A stretch of 64,000 nucleotides of DNA, from NCBI GenBank assembly GCA_015057605.1, contig SVDX01000011.1:1-64000 (forward strand), in the 5' to 3' direction. The first letter of the stretch is position 1. The number at the start of each line of letters is the position of its first letter. Shown one piece after another: positions 44,099-53,251 of the stretch. The notes beneath the pieces are model-generated. The model ran no database searches and had not been told where the DNA came from. It worked only from the letters and a program-made list of their open reading frames with translations. Origin of the DNA: Lachnospira sp. (GTDB lineage Bacteria; Bacillota; Clostridia; Lachnospirales; Lachnospiraceae). Made by a program: the position numbers and the translations under genes.

Positions 44099-45049
44099 TT
44101 ATGGCATATTTTTTATTATCTCTCTCAATTCTTTTACCTTTTCTTCTATGGTATGAGCCGTATTTATAAATGTTTCATCATTTTGTCCACTCGGATCCTC
44201 TAGTCCCCAGTTATAATTAATTTTTCCAGGACTATATGGACACTTAACATTACATCCCATTGACACAATAATATCAACATCCGGTATATCCTCAAACAGC
44301 TTTGAATACTGTTCCTTCTCCATATCTATGCCATACAGAGACTTCATAATGCGTACTGCATCCTGATTTATCATGGGCTTTGTTTCTGTTCCCGCCGAGT
44401 AACATTCACATATATCTGACAAATATTTCTTTCCAAAAGCCTCTGCCATTTGGCTTCTGCATGAATTGTGAACACATACAAACGCTACTTTTACTTTTTT
44501 GCTTGAATATGGACATTTTTTTCCAATACATTGTTCATTTTTATTGTTAAATCCACATTTAATTTTCTCTTTATCAAGTTTTACGCCATATCTATGCTCT
44601 ACATATTCTATAGCAGTTTCCAAACTTATATAAGCATCTCTTTTACAACAGCGTGGTCCACCAATCTCTCCCATACGTTTTAGTGCTTTAGAAGTAAATT
44701 CCATATGACTTCCCCAGCTATCGTCTGTCGACAACGGACTGGTCTTATCAATAAATGCTAACGCAGCTCCAATTGAAGCTACAGAGCCGCAAACGCCCCA
44801 TAACCCACAAATTGCTCCCGGCATTTTCTCGCCTTCTATTGCCATTCTTTCTAAGCCTGCCTGCAAATCAACATTACCTCCAGCATTAGAATATGCTGTA
44901 AGAAATGCTGCTCCATCCAAAATATGATGCTCTGGCCCGTGAATTCTAATAAAATCCATAGAAGCAATTTTATTGAAAATTGCTATCGGACTGGTTGTAT
45001 CTTTTATTTTAAGACATTCTTCTATAATTTGTTTTATACGTTCTTGCAT
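44099..45049 (-). CDS. DUF5714 and arsenate-reductase-like fusion protein
   Basis: 316 residues. N-terminal half (about 1-180) is a DUF5714-type domain with conserved cysteines CGLWGVCG and RCCKRD, and CGFNNKNEQCIGKKC; the C-terminal part (about 187-316) is a low-molecular-weight phosphatase/ArsC domain with the catalytic loop VCVHNSCRSQMAEA. The fusion suggests redox- or metal-linked arsenate or phosphate handling. The start overlaps the sirtuin stop by 16 bases, so the genes are coupled. Substrate unproven. Confidence 0.82.
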   Translation of the reverse strand: MQERIKQIIEECLKIKDTTSPIAIFNKIASMDFIRIHGPEHHILDGAAFLTAYSNAGGNVDLQAGLERMAIEGEKMPGAICGLWGVCGSVASIGAALAFIDKTSPLSTDDSWGSHMEFTSKALKRMGEIGGPRCCKRDAYISLETAIEYVEHRYGVKLDKEKIKCGFNNKNEQCIGKKCPYSSKKVKVAFVCVHNSCRSQMAEAFGKKYLSDICECYSAGTETKPMINQDAVRIMKSLYGIDMEKEQYSKLFEDIPDVDIIVSMGCNVKCPYSPGKINYNWGLEDPSGQNDETFINTAHTIEEKVKELREIIKNMP

Positions 45050-45777
45050 TGTTCTACCGCCATTTTCATAACCTTTGCTATATCATCATGTATAACTAAA
45101 TCCGCGCTATTATCTGCTGATGTAGTCGATTTGTTAATAAGGACAAGCTTTTTGCCTCTAAAATATCTGATTAGACCTGCTGCCGGATATACAATTAAGG
45201 ATGTTCCTCCAATTATAAGTGTATCAGCATTTTGTATTGCCCTTATTGCTCCGTCTACTATTTGATCATCAAGAGCCTCTTCGTAAAGTACTACATCTGG
45301 TTTTATGCTACCGCCACATTTTTCACATTTTGGCACACCAGCATATCCTCTTATGTAGACAGCATCATAAAATGCCCCGCAACTCCTACAATAATTCCTA
45401 TGAACCGAACCGTGCAGTTCAAATACATTTTTATTTCCAGCCATTTGGTGCAAGCCATCAATATTTTGCGTAATTATTGCACTAAGCTTACCCATTTCTT
45501 CAAGCTTTGCTAATGCTATGTGACAGTCATTTGGTTTAGCATCCGGATATATCAAATGCTCTTTGTAAAATGCGAAAAAATCCTCTGGATATCTTACAAA
45601 AAATGTATGAGACACCAATTCTTCTGGTGTAAAGTTGCGATTAAGTTTTATACTATACAAGCCCTTCGCGCTACGAAAATCTGGTATATTGCTTGCCGTA
45701 CTAACTCCTGCTCCGCCAAAAAAGACAATATTATTACTTCCTTTAATTATTTGAGCCAATTGTAAAATCTGTTCCAT
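45034..45777 (-). CDS. NAD-dependent protein deacylase (sirtuin)
   Basis: 247 residues. SIR2-family: GAGVSTASNIPDFRS, TQNIDGLHQ, LHGSVHRNYCRSCG with the zinc cysteines CRSC and CEKC, and GGTSLIVYPAAGLI. Removes acetyl or acyl groups from lysines using NAD. The ATG at 45777 follows AAAGAGTGATGATA; GTG 45786 and ATG 45783 are alternatives. Operon with the ArsC fusion. Confidence 0.9.
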   Translation of the reverse strand: MEQILQLAQIIKGSNNIVFFGGAGVSTASNIPDFRSAKGLYSIKLNRNFTPEELVSHTFFVRYPEDFFAFYKEHLIYPDAKPNDCHIALAKLEEMGKLSAIITQNIDGLHQMAGNKNVFELHGSVHRNYCRSCGAFYDAVYIRGYAGVPKCEKCGGSIKPDVVLYEEALDDQIVDGAIRAIQNADTLIIGGTSLIVYPAAGLIRYFRGKKLVLINKSTTSADNSADLVIHDDIAKVMKMAVEQCKNV

Positions 45778-45794
45778 TATCATCACTCTTTCTT

Positions 45795-46493
45795 TTATTC
45801 TGTGGGGATAAATGTTTTTTCAACCTCATATGTATCTACATCTGAAAAATGCCACCACTCTCCAAAATATGGTTTAAATCCATATTTCTTCATTGTATTT
45901 TCAAGTAACAATGCATTTTCCATCGCCTCATCTGTACAGTCACTATAATCCCTATCTGCAAGCTGCGTAAAATCATCAAAGCCCGTTGGCATTGGCACCA
46001 ATGTTCCATCCTTATACACTAAAGTAATGTCAACCGTGTTGCCTCTGCTATGCGAACTAAAACCTACATTTGGATTAGCCACATATGTAGCATCTGGATA
46101 TATTGACCACAATTTAAACTGCGCCGCAGTCGGTCTAAATGCATCCCATATTTTTATGCAATAACCTTGTGTTTCTAACTCATTTGCCACTAATTGTAGT
46201 TTTTTTACAGTTCCATAACGTAACCAAGCACTATTAAAATCATATATCTTCTGATTTGTAAAATTGTCAGCCGTTGCATATTTTAAATCAGTTACAATTG
46301 TAGGAATATATTTTTCAACTCTAACAAATTCTGTATCTTTTAGCTCTGTTTCCTGTGTGGGTGCCTGTGTCGTGGGTTCTATCGACATCTGCTCTGTTTG
46401 ATAAACCGTTCTCTTAGGCTTTAGCATATCGTTTTTATTACATGCCGTACACAGTAATGCCACTGCTATAATTATCAATATGTACCTTTTCAT
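45795..46493 (-). CDS. VanX-like D-Ala-D-Ala dipeptidase lipoprotein (M15D)
   Basis: 232 residues with lipobox CTAC (Cys18) and a 40-residue linker. M15D zinc peptidase: DAFRP (Arg120), HSRGNTVD (His148, Asp155) and GEWWHFSD (Glu212, His215). It cleaves D-Ala-D-Ala-type peptides outside the membrane. VanX in vancomycin resistance is cytoplasmic, so this membrane-anchored form suggests peptidoglycan turnover, similar to D,D-dipeptidases of spore formers. No vanA or vanS/R genes in the window. Confidence 0.85.
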   Translation of the reverse strand: MKRYILIIIAVALLCTACNKNDMLKPKRTVYQTEQMSIEPTTQAPTQETELKDTEFVRVEKYIPTIVTDLKYATADNFTNQKIYDFNSAWLRYGTVKKLQLVANELETQGYCIKIWDAFRPTAAQFKLWSIYPDATYVANPNVGFSSHSRGNTVDITLVYKDGTLVPMPTGFDDFTQLADRDYSDCTDEAMENALLLENTMKKYGFKPYFGEWWHFSDVDTYEVEKTFIPTE

Positions 46494-46501
46494 TCTTTCT
46501 C

Positions 46502-47359
46502 CTATAATTTAAACATACTCCAGTCCATTATCTCATTTGGATCAGCCTTTGCCACGTTATAAATGTTTATACCATATTCTCTCTTATCAGAAAAATAGCT
46601 TACCGTAATTTTATTGCACATATCATAGTTATAATAGAAATGATAATTGCCTTCACAATCCACATCTATCTTGTCAATTTCTAAGCCTCTCATACGAGAT
46701 TTTATATTTCTCTCTTCTATAATTTTCATTATAAATTCTCTCAAGTTAGCATCACAAATGTCCTTCTTTGCATATATGCTTTTAAAATTTTCCAATGCCT
46801 TGTAGCCTAATTGCTCATCTGGTATTCTTGATGTTTCTAAGGAAATGTAACACTTTTTATCCACCCAGTCAAGCTCTGCTCTAAAGCACTTAAAACGCTC
46901 ATCCCATGCAAACTCACCTATTTCAGCCTCAAGCTTTTTAGGATTCTTGTATTCATACAAGATTGTTTCAAGCTGTTCATTTTGTATTTCATTTCCACCT
47001 GCAATCACCTTTTCCACTACGTAGGCCTTGCCTATAGGTGTTTCCTCAATGCCTGAATATTTGATGTGATATAATTGTAAATTTTCAATCACATTATTCT
47101 TTATCTGTTCTGTAGCTGCTTTGGGATTATCAAAAACAAATGCTATTCTTCCCATTTCTTTTGATAGCACATTTGTACTAAAATCTACCGATGCTGCATA
47201 CTGATATAACAAAAGTATTCTTCCATTTCCCGTATCTATAGGTGTTAATGCACCGGCTGTTGTCAAAATCAACATTTCATTTTTATTGTTTTCTATATTC
47301 ATCGTCAAATGTTGTTCAAGCTTCTTAAATAAATTCTTTATCATATCTTTCTTCTCCAT
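46502..47359 (-). CDS. DUF2262-containing protein
   Basis: 285 residues, soluble. The region about 150-210 (FAWDERFKCFRAELDWVDKKCYISLE) is DUF2262-like, whose function is unknown. The N-terminal half (LTTAGALTPIDTGNGRILLLYQYAA) is unrecognised. It lies 8 bases before the VanX-like gene; same transcript probable. Confidence 0.7.
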   Translation of the reverse strand: MEKKDMIKNLFKKLEQHLTMNIENNKNEMLILTTAGALTPIDTGNGRILLLYQYAASVDFSTNVLSKEMGRIAFVFDNPKAATEQIKNNVIENLQLYHIKYSGIEETPIGKAYVVEKVIAGGNEIQNEQLETILYEYKNPKKLEAEIGEFAWDERFKCFRAELDWVDKKCYISLETSRIPDEQLGYKALENFKSIYAKKDICDANLREFIMKIIEERNIKSRMRGLEIDKIDVDCEGNYHFYYNYDMCNKITVSYFSDKREYGINIYNVAKADPNEIMDWSMFKL

Positions 47360-47375
47360 TTATATCATATGTAAA

Positions 47376-47399
47376 GAGAGTGACCTCAAAGTCACTCTC
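47376..47399. terminator. Terminator after the ion transporter gene
   Basis: Perfect nine-base stem GAGAGTGAC (47376-47384) / GTCACTCTC (47391-47399) with loop CTCAAA. T runs are short on both strands, so efficiency is uncertain. It lies just after the transporter stop. Confidence 0.65.
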
Positions 47400-47406
47400 A
47401 AAATTT

Positions 47407-48678
47407 CTACATACCAAACATTAACCAAATTATTATATAAGCCGGTATCACTGCAGCCAAAGTAAATGGAATACCTATTCTGCAAAAATCACTATTCTTT
47501 ACTTCATATCCCGCCTTACGCAAAATACCAATACCTGTAATGTTTGCAGATGCACCAATTGGTGTCATATTTCCTCCAAGTGTAGCTCCACTTAAAAGTC
47601 CAAAATAAAGTGGTGTTGGATCTACGCCCAATTGAACAGCCAAGCCTGCAATTACAGGAATCATAGTTGCAACGTAAGGAATATTATCAATAAATGCCGA
47701 AATAAGCACTGATGCCCACACTATAATAGTATACAGTAAGAATACATTTCCACCGCCAGCTTCTGCCAATAACTGTGCAGCCTTGTCGATAACGCCCATA
47801 TTGGTAATACCGCCAATCATAAGGAATAAACCAACTAACAAGCCAATTGTATTTAAATCAATGCTCTTTACAGGAGCCATTGCCTCTTTAAAGTCTTTTT
47901 TCTTAGCATAGTTATAAATTAATCCAATTACAAATATTGTACAGCAAATCAAACCATTTGTTACATCTGGCTTATTAGGAATAAATGATGCCACTACCAA
48001 AAGCGCAATTGCTCCCACCAAGAAAACTGTCGGCATAAATGCTGTTACTTTAGTACGTTCTGCCCCCTTAGGAACCGCTTCCTTTTCCTTACGGAATAAG
48101 AAGGTTAAAATAAGTGCTGCTATAATAGCACCAAGCTCTACTACAAAGAACATAGATGGTTTACCTTTGTATATGAAAAAGTCTGCAAAGCTCATATCCA
48201 GTGCAGAACCAAGCATAATCGCAGTAGTATCACCAACTAATGTAGCTGCACCCTGTAAATTAGAAGATACCGAAATCCCTATAATAAAAGGTACCGGATT
48301 AGTCTTTACCTTTTGACAAATTGCAAGTGCTACCGGTGCTACCATCAATACAGTAGCAACATTATCTACAAATGCTGAAATAATTCCCGCAAAAAGTGCT
48401 AAACAAACCGCCGCCATCTGTACATTTGGAACTTTTTCCATAATAATATCTGCAAGTAAGGCAGGCATTTTACTCTCAATAAATAATGCCACAAGGCCCA
48501 TAGTTCCTGCAATCATTAATACTACATTAAAATCCAACGAACCTATAATTTGTTTTGCAGGCAACATGCCACTAATAATGTAAATCAATCCTGAAGCAAG
48601 TGCAATGTATGGTCTATACTTACTAAAGGTCAACATTAAAACATATGTAATTGCAAAAATAATTAGTGCAGGTATCAT
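47407..48678 (-). CDS. SLC13/ArsB family ion transporter
   Basis: 423 residues with about eleven membrane spans. The internal repeat typical of the family (residues about 20-210 and 230-420) and conserved DNVATVLMVAPVALAI, DNIPYVATMIPVIAGL, SGATLGGNMTPIGASAN are visible. Transports organic anions, sulphate, or Na+/arsenite in relatives. The specific substrate cannot be given. RBS GAGGAG. Monocistronic. Confidence 0.85.
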   Translation of the reverse strand: MIPALIIFAITYVLMLTFSKYRPYIALASGLIYIISGMLPAKQIIGSLDFNVVLMIAGTMGLVALFIESKMPALLADIIMEKVPNVQMAAVCLALFAGIISAFVDNVATVLMVAPVALAICQKVKTNPVPFIIGISVSSNLQGAATLVGDTTAIMLGSALDMSFADFFIYKGKPSMFFVVELGAIIAALILTFLFRKEKEAVPKGAERTKVTAFMPTVFLVGAIALLVVASFIPNKPDVTNGLICCTIFVIGLIYNYAKKKDFKEAMAPVKSIDLNTIGLLVGLFLMIGGITNMGVIDKAAQLLAEAGGGNVFLLYTIIVWASVLISAFIDNIPYVATMIPVIAGLAVQLGVDPTPLYFGLLSGATLGGNMTPIGASANITGIGILRKAGYEVKNSDFCRIGIPFTLAAVIPAYIIIWLMFGM

Positions 48679-48752
48679 TTATCATTCTCCTCTTGTGTTA
48701 TTTTATATGTTTTGATTATAAAACATTTCATACTCAAATGCAAATTAAGGTT

Positions 48753-49895
48753 TTATTCAATATGGTCTAATACATATTTTCCAGTTTCATCTAAAAGCAA
48801 ATATGCGTATTTTGTGAATTGTTCAGGTTCTAAGGTATCTATTGCAACTACGTTAAATGCATACTTTATAACAATTTCGCCCTCTTCGCTATAATACGCC
48901 TCATAAATAGCAGCTGATGCGATTCTGTTAATGCTTGATGGAGAATTTTTACAAATCAATTTGTCACCATCTAAGCGATTGATATCAGGATTTAAATTAT
49001 CCTCACTAATAGTATCATCTGTCAAAAATGAGAATATTTTATTTATGGTTGCAACATCATATACATTTTCTCCATTTTCCAATTCTTCAATAGGAACGAT
49101 TGGCACTTTTTCGTATTCTTCATCGCACAACCAATATAATGCATTTTTCAAATAGTCTTCTTCATTTTCATACTTACAACGGCTAACTACTCTAAGTAAA
49201 TATTCCAACTGTTTATAATCAGCGCCACCCTTTAACAAATCTGACCAGTCTTCAATCTTTACATAACGTGTGTCAGATGTAGAATCATTTTTATTATTAT
49301 CTGTATTTGCATCAGAACTTGAGATTTCAATATTATCATCTTTTATAATTGCTGTTTTTCCTGCATCTACCTTGTCAGTCTTTGTTTTTGTATCTACCTG
49401 TACACAGCCTTCTGTCACCTTAAGAACAGTTGTCTTTGTTTCTTTAGTATATGTAACTTCAAAACGTGTTCCTCTAACACTAAGTGTTGCATTAGGAGTC
49501 TCTACTTCAAATGATGATCCATCCGGCAACTTATTTTTTATCTCAATTAAAGATTTACCATATTTTAGCTCTATCTTTAGAGCGCCCTTCTTTTCATTGC
49601 CTGTAGAAACAATAGCAAAGCAGGTATTTTCTGTTGCCGCAATATTCTTGTCATCATCAACCAAAAGCCCTATTAAGCCATCCTCACCAGTTGTGATTAC
49701 ATCTTTAGTTTTTAAATTCATATTTTTAAAAATGTCCTTTTTAGAATCATCTCTTTCTAAAACAACATCGCCACTAAAGGATTCAACTTTAATAACTCTA
49801 TGTCCCTTGTTAACCAAAACTACGACGGTTACAATTATTGCAATAGCAATAATTGCTGCTATACCGAGTATTGCAAATAATTTTTTGTTTTTCAT
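48753..49895 (-). CDS. FecR-domain extracellular sensor-like protein
   Basis: 380 residues with one membrane span at the N-terminus (about 8-30). External FecR-like domain (about 38-190): SGDVVLERDD, LKTKDVITTGEDGLIGL, NATLSVRGTRFEVTYTKET. The C-terminal part (about 230-380) is unrecognised. The gene follows the CHASE2/HD-GYP gene by 22 bases; FecR and CHASE2 proteins recur together in bacteria, so a common sensory system is likely. Confidence 0.82.
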   Translation of the reverse strand: MKNKKLFAILGIAAIIAIAIIVTVVVLVNKGHRVIKVESFSGDVVLERDDSKKDIFKNMNLKTKDVITTGEDGLIGLLVDDDKNIAATENTCFAIVSTGNEKKGALKIELKYGKSLIEIKNKLPDGSSFEVETPNATLSVRGTRFEVTYTKETKTTVLKVTEGCVQVDTKTKTDKVDAGKTAIIKDDNIEISSSDANTDNNKNDSTSDTRYVKIEDWSDLLKGGADYKQLEYLLRVVSRCKYENEEDYLKNALYWLCDEEYEKVPIVPIEELENGENVYDVATINKIFSFLTDDTISEDNLNPDINRLDGDKLICKNSPSSINRIASAAIYEAYYSEEGEIVIKYAFNVVAIDTLEPEQFTKYAYLLLDETGKYVLDHIE

Positions 49896-49917
49896 AAAAA
49901 TCTCTCCTTAATTCTAA

Positions 49918-51966
49918 TTATTCATCTTTTAAATATAACTCTTTAGCGTATGCAAGCAATTGTTTATCCACCTTACCGTATTCAGCCTCTTCATCTAATA
50001 TTTCAAATGCTGCTTTTACGCTTTTTGGTTTCTTATATGGTCTGTCATCTGCAATAAGTGAATCATAAATATCCATAATCGTTAAAATTCTTGTCATGGT
50101 ATCAATTTCTTCCTCGCGAATCCCCTTAGGATAGCCTTTACCATTAAGCAATTCATGATGATTAGCAGCCATAGCACGTACATCCTTAAAATGCTCTCCA
50201 AACTGTATGTGAGAGAGAATCTTATCCGTATAAACTACGTGACTTTGCATAATATTTCGCTCTTTATCTGAAAGAGTTCCCGCTTTTATGTATAAATCTG
50301 CTATTTCTTCATCTGTCATATATGATATTTCGTTACCATTAATGTCTACATAAACACTTTTAGAAATCTCATTAATAAGTGCCCATTCTTCATCCTTTAA
50401 AGGACGTCCACAGTTAAACGCACCTAAATTATTTATAAATACATCTATCTTTCTTTGCATTTCATCTGCAGTCTCGCGGCTTAAATGTCCTTTTAGTGCA
50501 TCAACCTCTATATTCAGGCGTATAATTTCTAATCTGTCTCTTAAATCCTTTTCACGACTTCCAAGCTTAGTAGGCTTATCCATAACTTCAAGTGGAATAT
50601 CCATTTTACCTACATCATGTAGCATAGCTGCAAGGTACAGTTGCCTTTTATCATCCTCCGAAAAGAATAATTCTGTTTTCCTTTCCTTATTCTTTGCATT
50701 AATAAAATCCAGCATCTCCATACATCTCTTTGCCACATTTTGAGTATGATTAGCATTGTACGGAGTTCTGCCTTCAATGGTCTCTGCCATAGCCTCTGCC
50801 ATAGAAAAGAGCATTTCACGCATTTCAATCATTCTGCTTCTTTGAAGCTTCATATAGTGATATATAACCGCTAGTAAAAATGCAAATACAATACCAATTG
50901 GAGTTGCAAGCAGATTTAGTTTATATGAGCTTATCTTCAGCACTAAAATCGCCAACAAAAGATGCAATGCAATCATTAGTGCTAAGCCCATCAAGGCTCG
51001 TCCTAATTTTGAGCTTAACGCAAAATAAGCAAATACAAATGTAAATGCAAATGTTATCAAAAACTGAACTAATGCATTTACAGAGTACATCATATTATCA
51101 TTTAAAAAAGCGTAAACGTAATTTGCTTGAATTTCAACACCATACATTTCTTTTGAATAGTCAACTGGCACTCTGTAAGAATCCATAAGTCCTTCTTCAT
51201 AAACGCCAACAAGCACTATGCAATCAGCAAAATAATCCGGTGAAACACTGCCATCAAGTACATCCGACATAGATACTTTTTCTATTTCACCCGGCTTACT
51301 TACAAAAAAGGGCTCAACATAAACAGGATACTCCGATATATCTCCTGCCTTTGATGCTATTTTATAAGCAAATGAATCATATACTCTGTCGCCAGACTTA
51401 ATCTGAGAATAAGCTCTTCTTACTATTCCATCATCGTCATATATAGCATTAGTAAAACCGTAATCTACAGCTTTGGCTAATTGGGCAAATGGTCCCATCT
51501 CGCCTGATATGTATTGTGCCCTGTAATAGTCTTTGGCACTATCTTTAAGAACATAGCTGTCAAAGGTCACGCTTGATGCCATAACAATATTATCATATCT
51601 ACTACAGACATTAACAAGCCTTTCGTCGGTATTAGCATTTTTGTTACCATTAAACACCACGTCAACACCAATTACCTTAGGCGCGCCTTTTGCATCCTTA
51701 TTCAAAAGCTCAAACAGGTCAGCATATATACCTCTGTCCCATTCAGTATAAGGCCCAAGATTTTCTAATGTTTTATCATCAATTGCAATAATCTTAATAT
51801 CATTTGGTACTACTCCTGCATTCTGATACAAGCTATCCTCCGCCATATTTTCTAATTTCAGCGGAAATTTGTAAATCGACATAAGCCCAGCTATAATCGC
51901 TATAACAACAGCAATTGCTGATATAATAAAACGCTCTCTTTTTTTATCAATTACTTCTTTTGTCAT
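49918..51966 (-). CDS. CHASE2 sensor and HD-GYP phosphodiesterase
   Basis: 682 residues. One N-terminal span (about 12-32), an external CHASE2 sensor (about 35-290: FPLKLENMAEDSLYQ, NDIKIIAIDDKTLENLG), three more spans (about 300-370), then a cytoplasmic HD-GYP domain with AAMLHDVGKMDIP and HHELLNGKGYPKG. Degrades cyclic di-GMP in response to an extracellular signal. The insert between HD and GYP halves (about 470-570) is longer than usual. RBS AAGAGGGCG. Confidence 0.88.
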   Translation of the reverse strand: MTKEVIDKKRERFIISAIAVVIAIIAGLMSIYKFPLKLENMAEDSLYQNAGVVPNDIKIIAIDDKTLENLGPYTEWDRGIYADLFELLNKDAKGAPKVIGVDVVFNGNKNANTDERLVNVCSRYDNIVMASSVTFDSYVLKDSAKDYYRAQYISGEMGPFAQLAKAVDYGFTNAIYDDDGIVRRAYSQIKSGDRVYDSFAYKIASKAGDISEYPVYVEPFFVSKPGEIEKVSMSDVLDGSVSPDYFADCIVLVGVYEEGLMDSYRVPVDYSKEMYGVEIQANYVYAFLNDNMMYSVNALVQFLITFAFTFVFAYFALSSKLGRALMGLALMIALHLLLAILVLKISSYKLNLLATPIGIVFAFLLAVIYHYMKLQRSRMIEMREMLFSMAEAMAETIEGRTPYNANHTQNVAKRCMEMLDFINAKNKERKTELFFSEDDKRQLYLAAMLHDVGKMDIPLEVMDKPTKLGSREKDLRDRLEIIRLNIEVDALKGHLSRETADEMQRKIDVFINNLGAFNCGRPLKDEEWALINEISKSVYVDINGNEISYMTDEEIADLYIKAGTLSDKERNIMQSHVVYTDKILSHIQFGEHFKDVRAMAANHHELLNGKGYPKGIREEEIDTMTRILTIMDIYDSLIADDRPYKKPKSVKAAFEILDEEAEYGKVDKQLLAYAKELYLKDE

Positions 51967-52064
51967 ACAACGCCCTCTTAAGTTTTCACATTCATTTTAT
52001 TGAGTTTCGATTATATCATATATATTATCACTATAACCATAAAAATACAACATCCGCATACTTT

Positions 52065-53129
52065 CTAAGGATTCTGTGTCGTCTTAACAGTAAATCTATC
52101 ACAAGCATCTTCATCCTTTTCAAATGCATCCGGACCATATCCGTTTACAATTCCATAAAAACGATCCTTTGTCGCTCCATAAAATGCTTTTCCTTTTTTA
52201 TTATCCCACCAAGTGTCCACCGACAAATCTGCTGCAAGAATAGTTGTCCAATCCTTCTGTCCATAATTTCTTACACAAATATTGCGATACTCAAATGTTC
52301 TTGTTTCATTTGCATATTCATGATCATAATTTTCCATAAACTGAGACATTCCACCTTGAAAATAGGAATTATAAAGACCAGTATCAAAACGGCTTATCAA
52401 TGTCCATTTATCGCTCGAAAGTTCTCTTATCCACTGTTCTACAAAGGTCTTGCCATTTTCATCATCATAACAATTTAAGTACATGCGATACCATTTTCCT
52501 TCTTCCCATTTATAATCACTTATATAATTTTTGCCATATCCTTCACCATCAAAATTATTGGCATCCTCGTCAGACGGATAAATGCACTTTGCTTCTATCT
52601 TCTTTTCATTACCCAGTTCATCTTTGTATTTAACTTCCCAAAACGACATAATAGCCTTAGGACCGTCTATATTCATCTGCAGACCCGCATACGCACCTGC
52701 CGAATCATCTATAACATCGTACTTGCTCATCAAATCTTCTATATTCATATCCCATGTACAAAGCGACCAATAAGTAGCCATTCCTGCCTTATCTGCTTTA
52801 AAATCAATCATAAATCCATCAAACTTTCCAGATGTAGCACTTAAATCCGGATCGACATACACATTATGCGCCATCCGTTCTTCCGGATTAACTTCATTCT
52901 TTGCTTTATCTGCAGGAACATTAAGAATTTCATTCCAATTTATACTATATTCGTCATTCATCTTGGTTACGTCTTCTATACTTTCACTCGAATGATTTTC
53001 TTTCGTCGTAGAAGTAGTAGAATTATTCTGTATTTCTTGAGATTCCGGTTTTTTCTCACCACATGCAGTCAAACTAAAAAATGCCATACATAGCATACAG
53101 TTGAAAACTGCCTTTTTTAATCTATTCAT
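52065..53129 (-). CDS. Lipoprotein of unknown function (DUF3472-like)
   Basis: 354 residues with lipobox LTAC (Cys23) and a Ser/Thr-rich linker. The central region has aromatic-rich beta patterns (WYRMYLNCYDDENGKTFVEQWIREL, WTLISRFDTGLYNSYFQGGMSQFMENY), similar to DUF3472 and other carbohydrate-binding-like beta folds. Likely extracellular binding protein. RBS AGGAGAAG. Monocistronic. Family match uncertain. Confidence 0.6.
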   Translation of the reverse strand: MNRLKKAVFNCMLCMAFFSLTACGEKKPESQEIQNNSTTSTTKENHSSESIEDVTKMNDEYSINWNEILNVPADKAKNEVNPEERMAHNVYVDPDLSATSGKFDGFMIDFKADKAGMATYWSLCTWDMNIEDLMSKYDVIDDSAGAYAGLQMNIDGPKAIMSFWEVKYKDELGNEKKIEAKCIYPSDEDANNFDGEGYGKNYISDYKWEEGKWYRMYLNCYDDENGKTFVEQWIRELSSDKWTLISRFDTGLYNSYFQGGMSQFMENYDHEYANETRTFEYRNICVRNYGQKDWTTILAADLSVDTWWDNKKGKAFYGATKDRFYGIVNGYGPDAFEKDEDACDRFTVKTTQNP

Positions 53130-53251
53130 ATTCTTCTCCTAAAACATTAATATTGTCTCAAACAGATTGTACCGTCCTTATGAATATTTTTCATAAAAAG
53201 CAATAAGTCTCGGTAAAAATACAGAGACTTACTATAATCTGTTATTTCATA

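Noticed and set aside
45795-46493. Vancomycin resistance cluster
   Set aside because: Only a VanX-like lipoprotein; no ligase, dehydrogenase or VanRS genes.
49270-49911. Long plus-strand frame (213 codons) opposite the FecR gene
   Set aside because: Hydrophobic, serine-rich mirror of a well-supported gene; no ribosome-binding site and no family.
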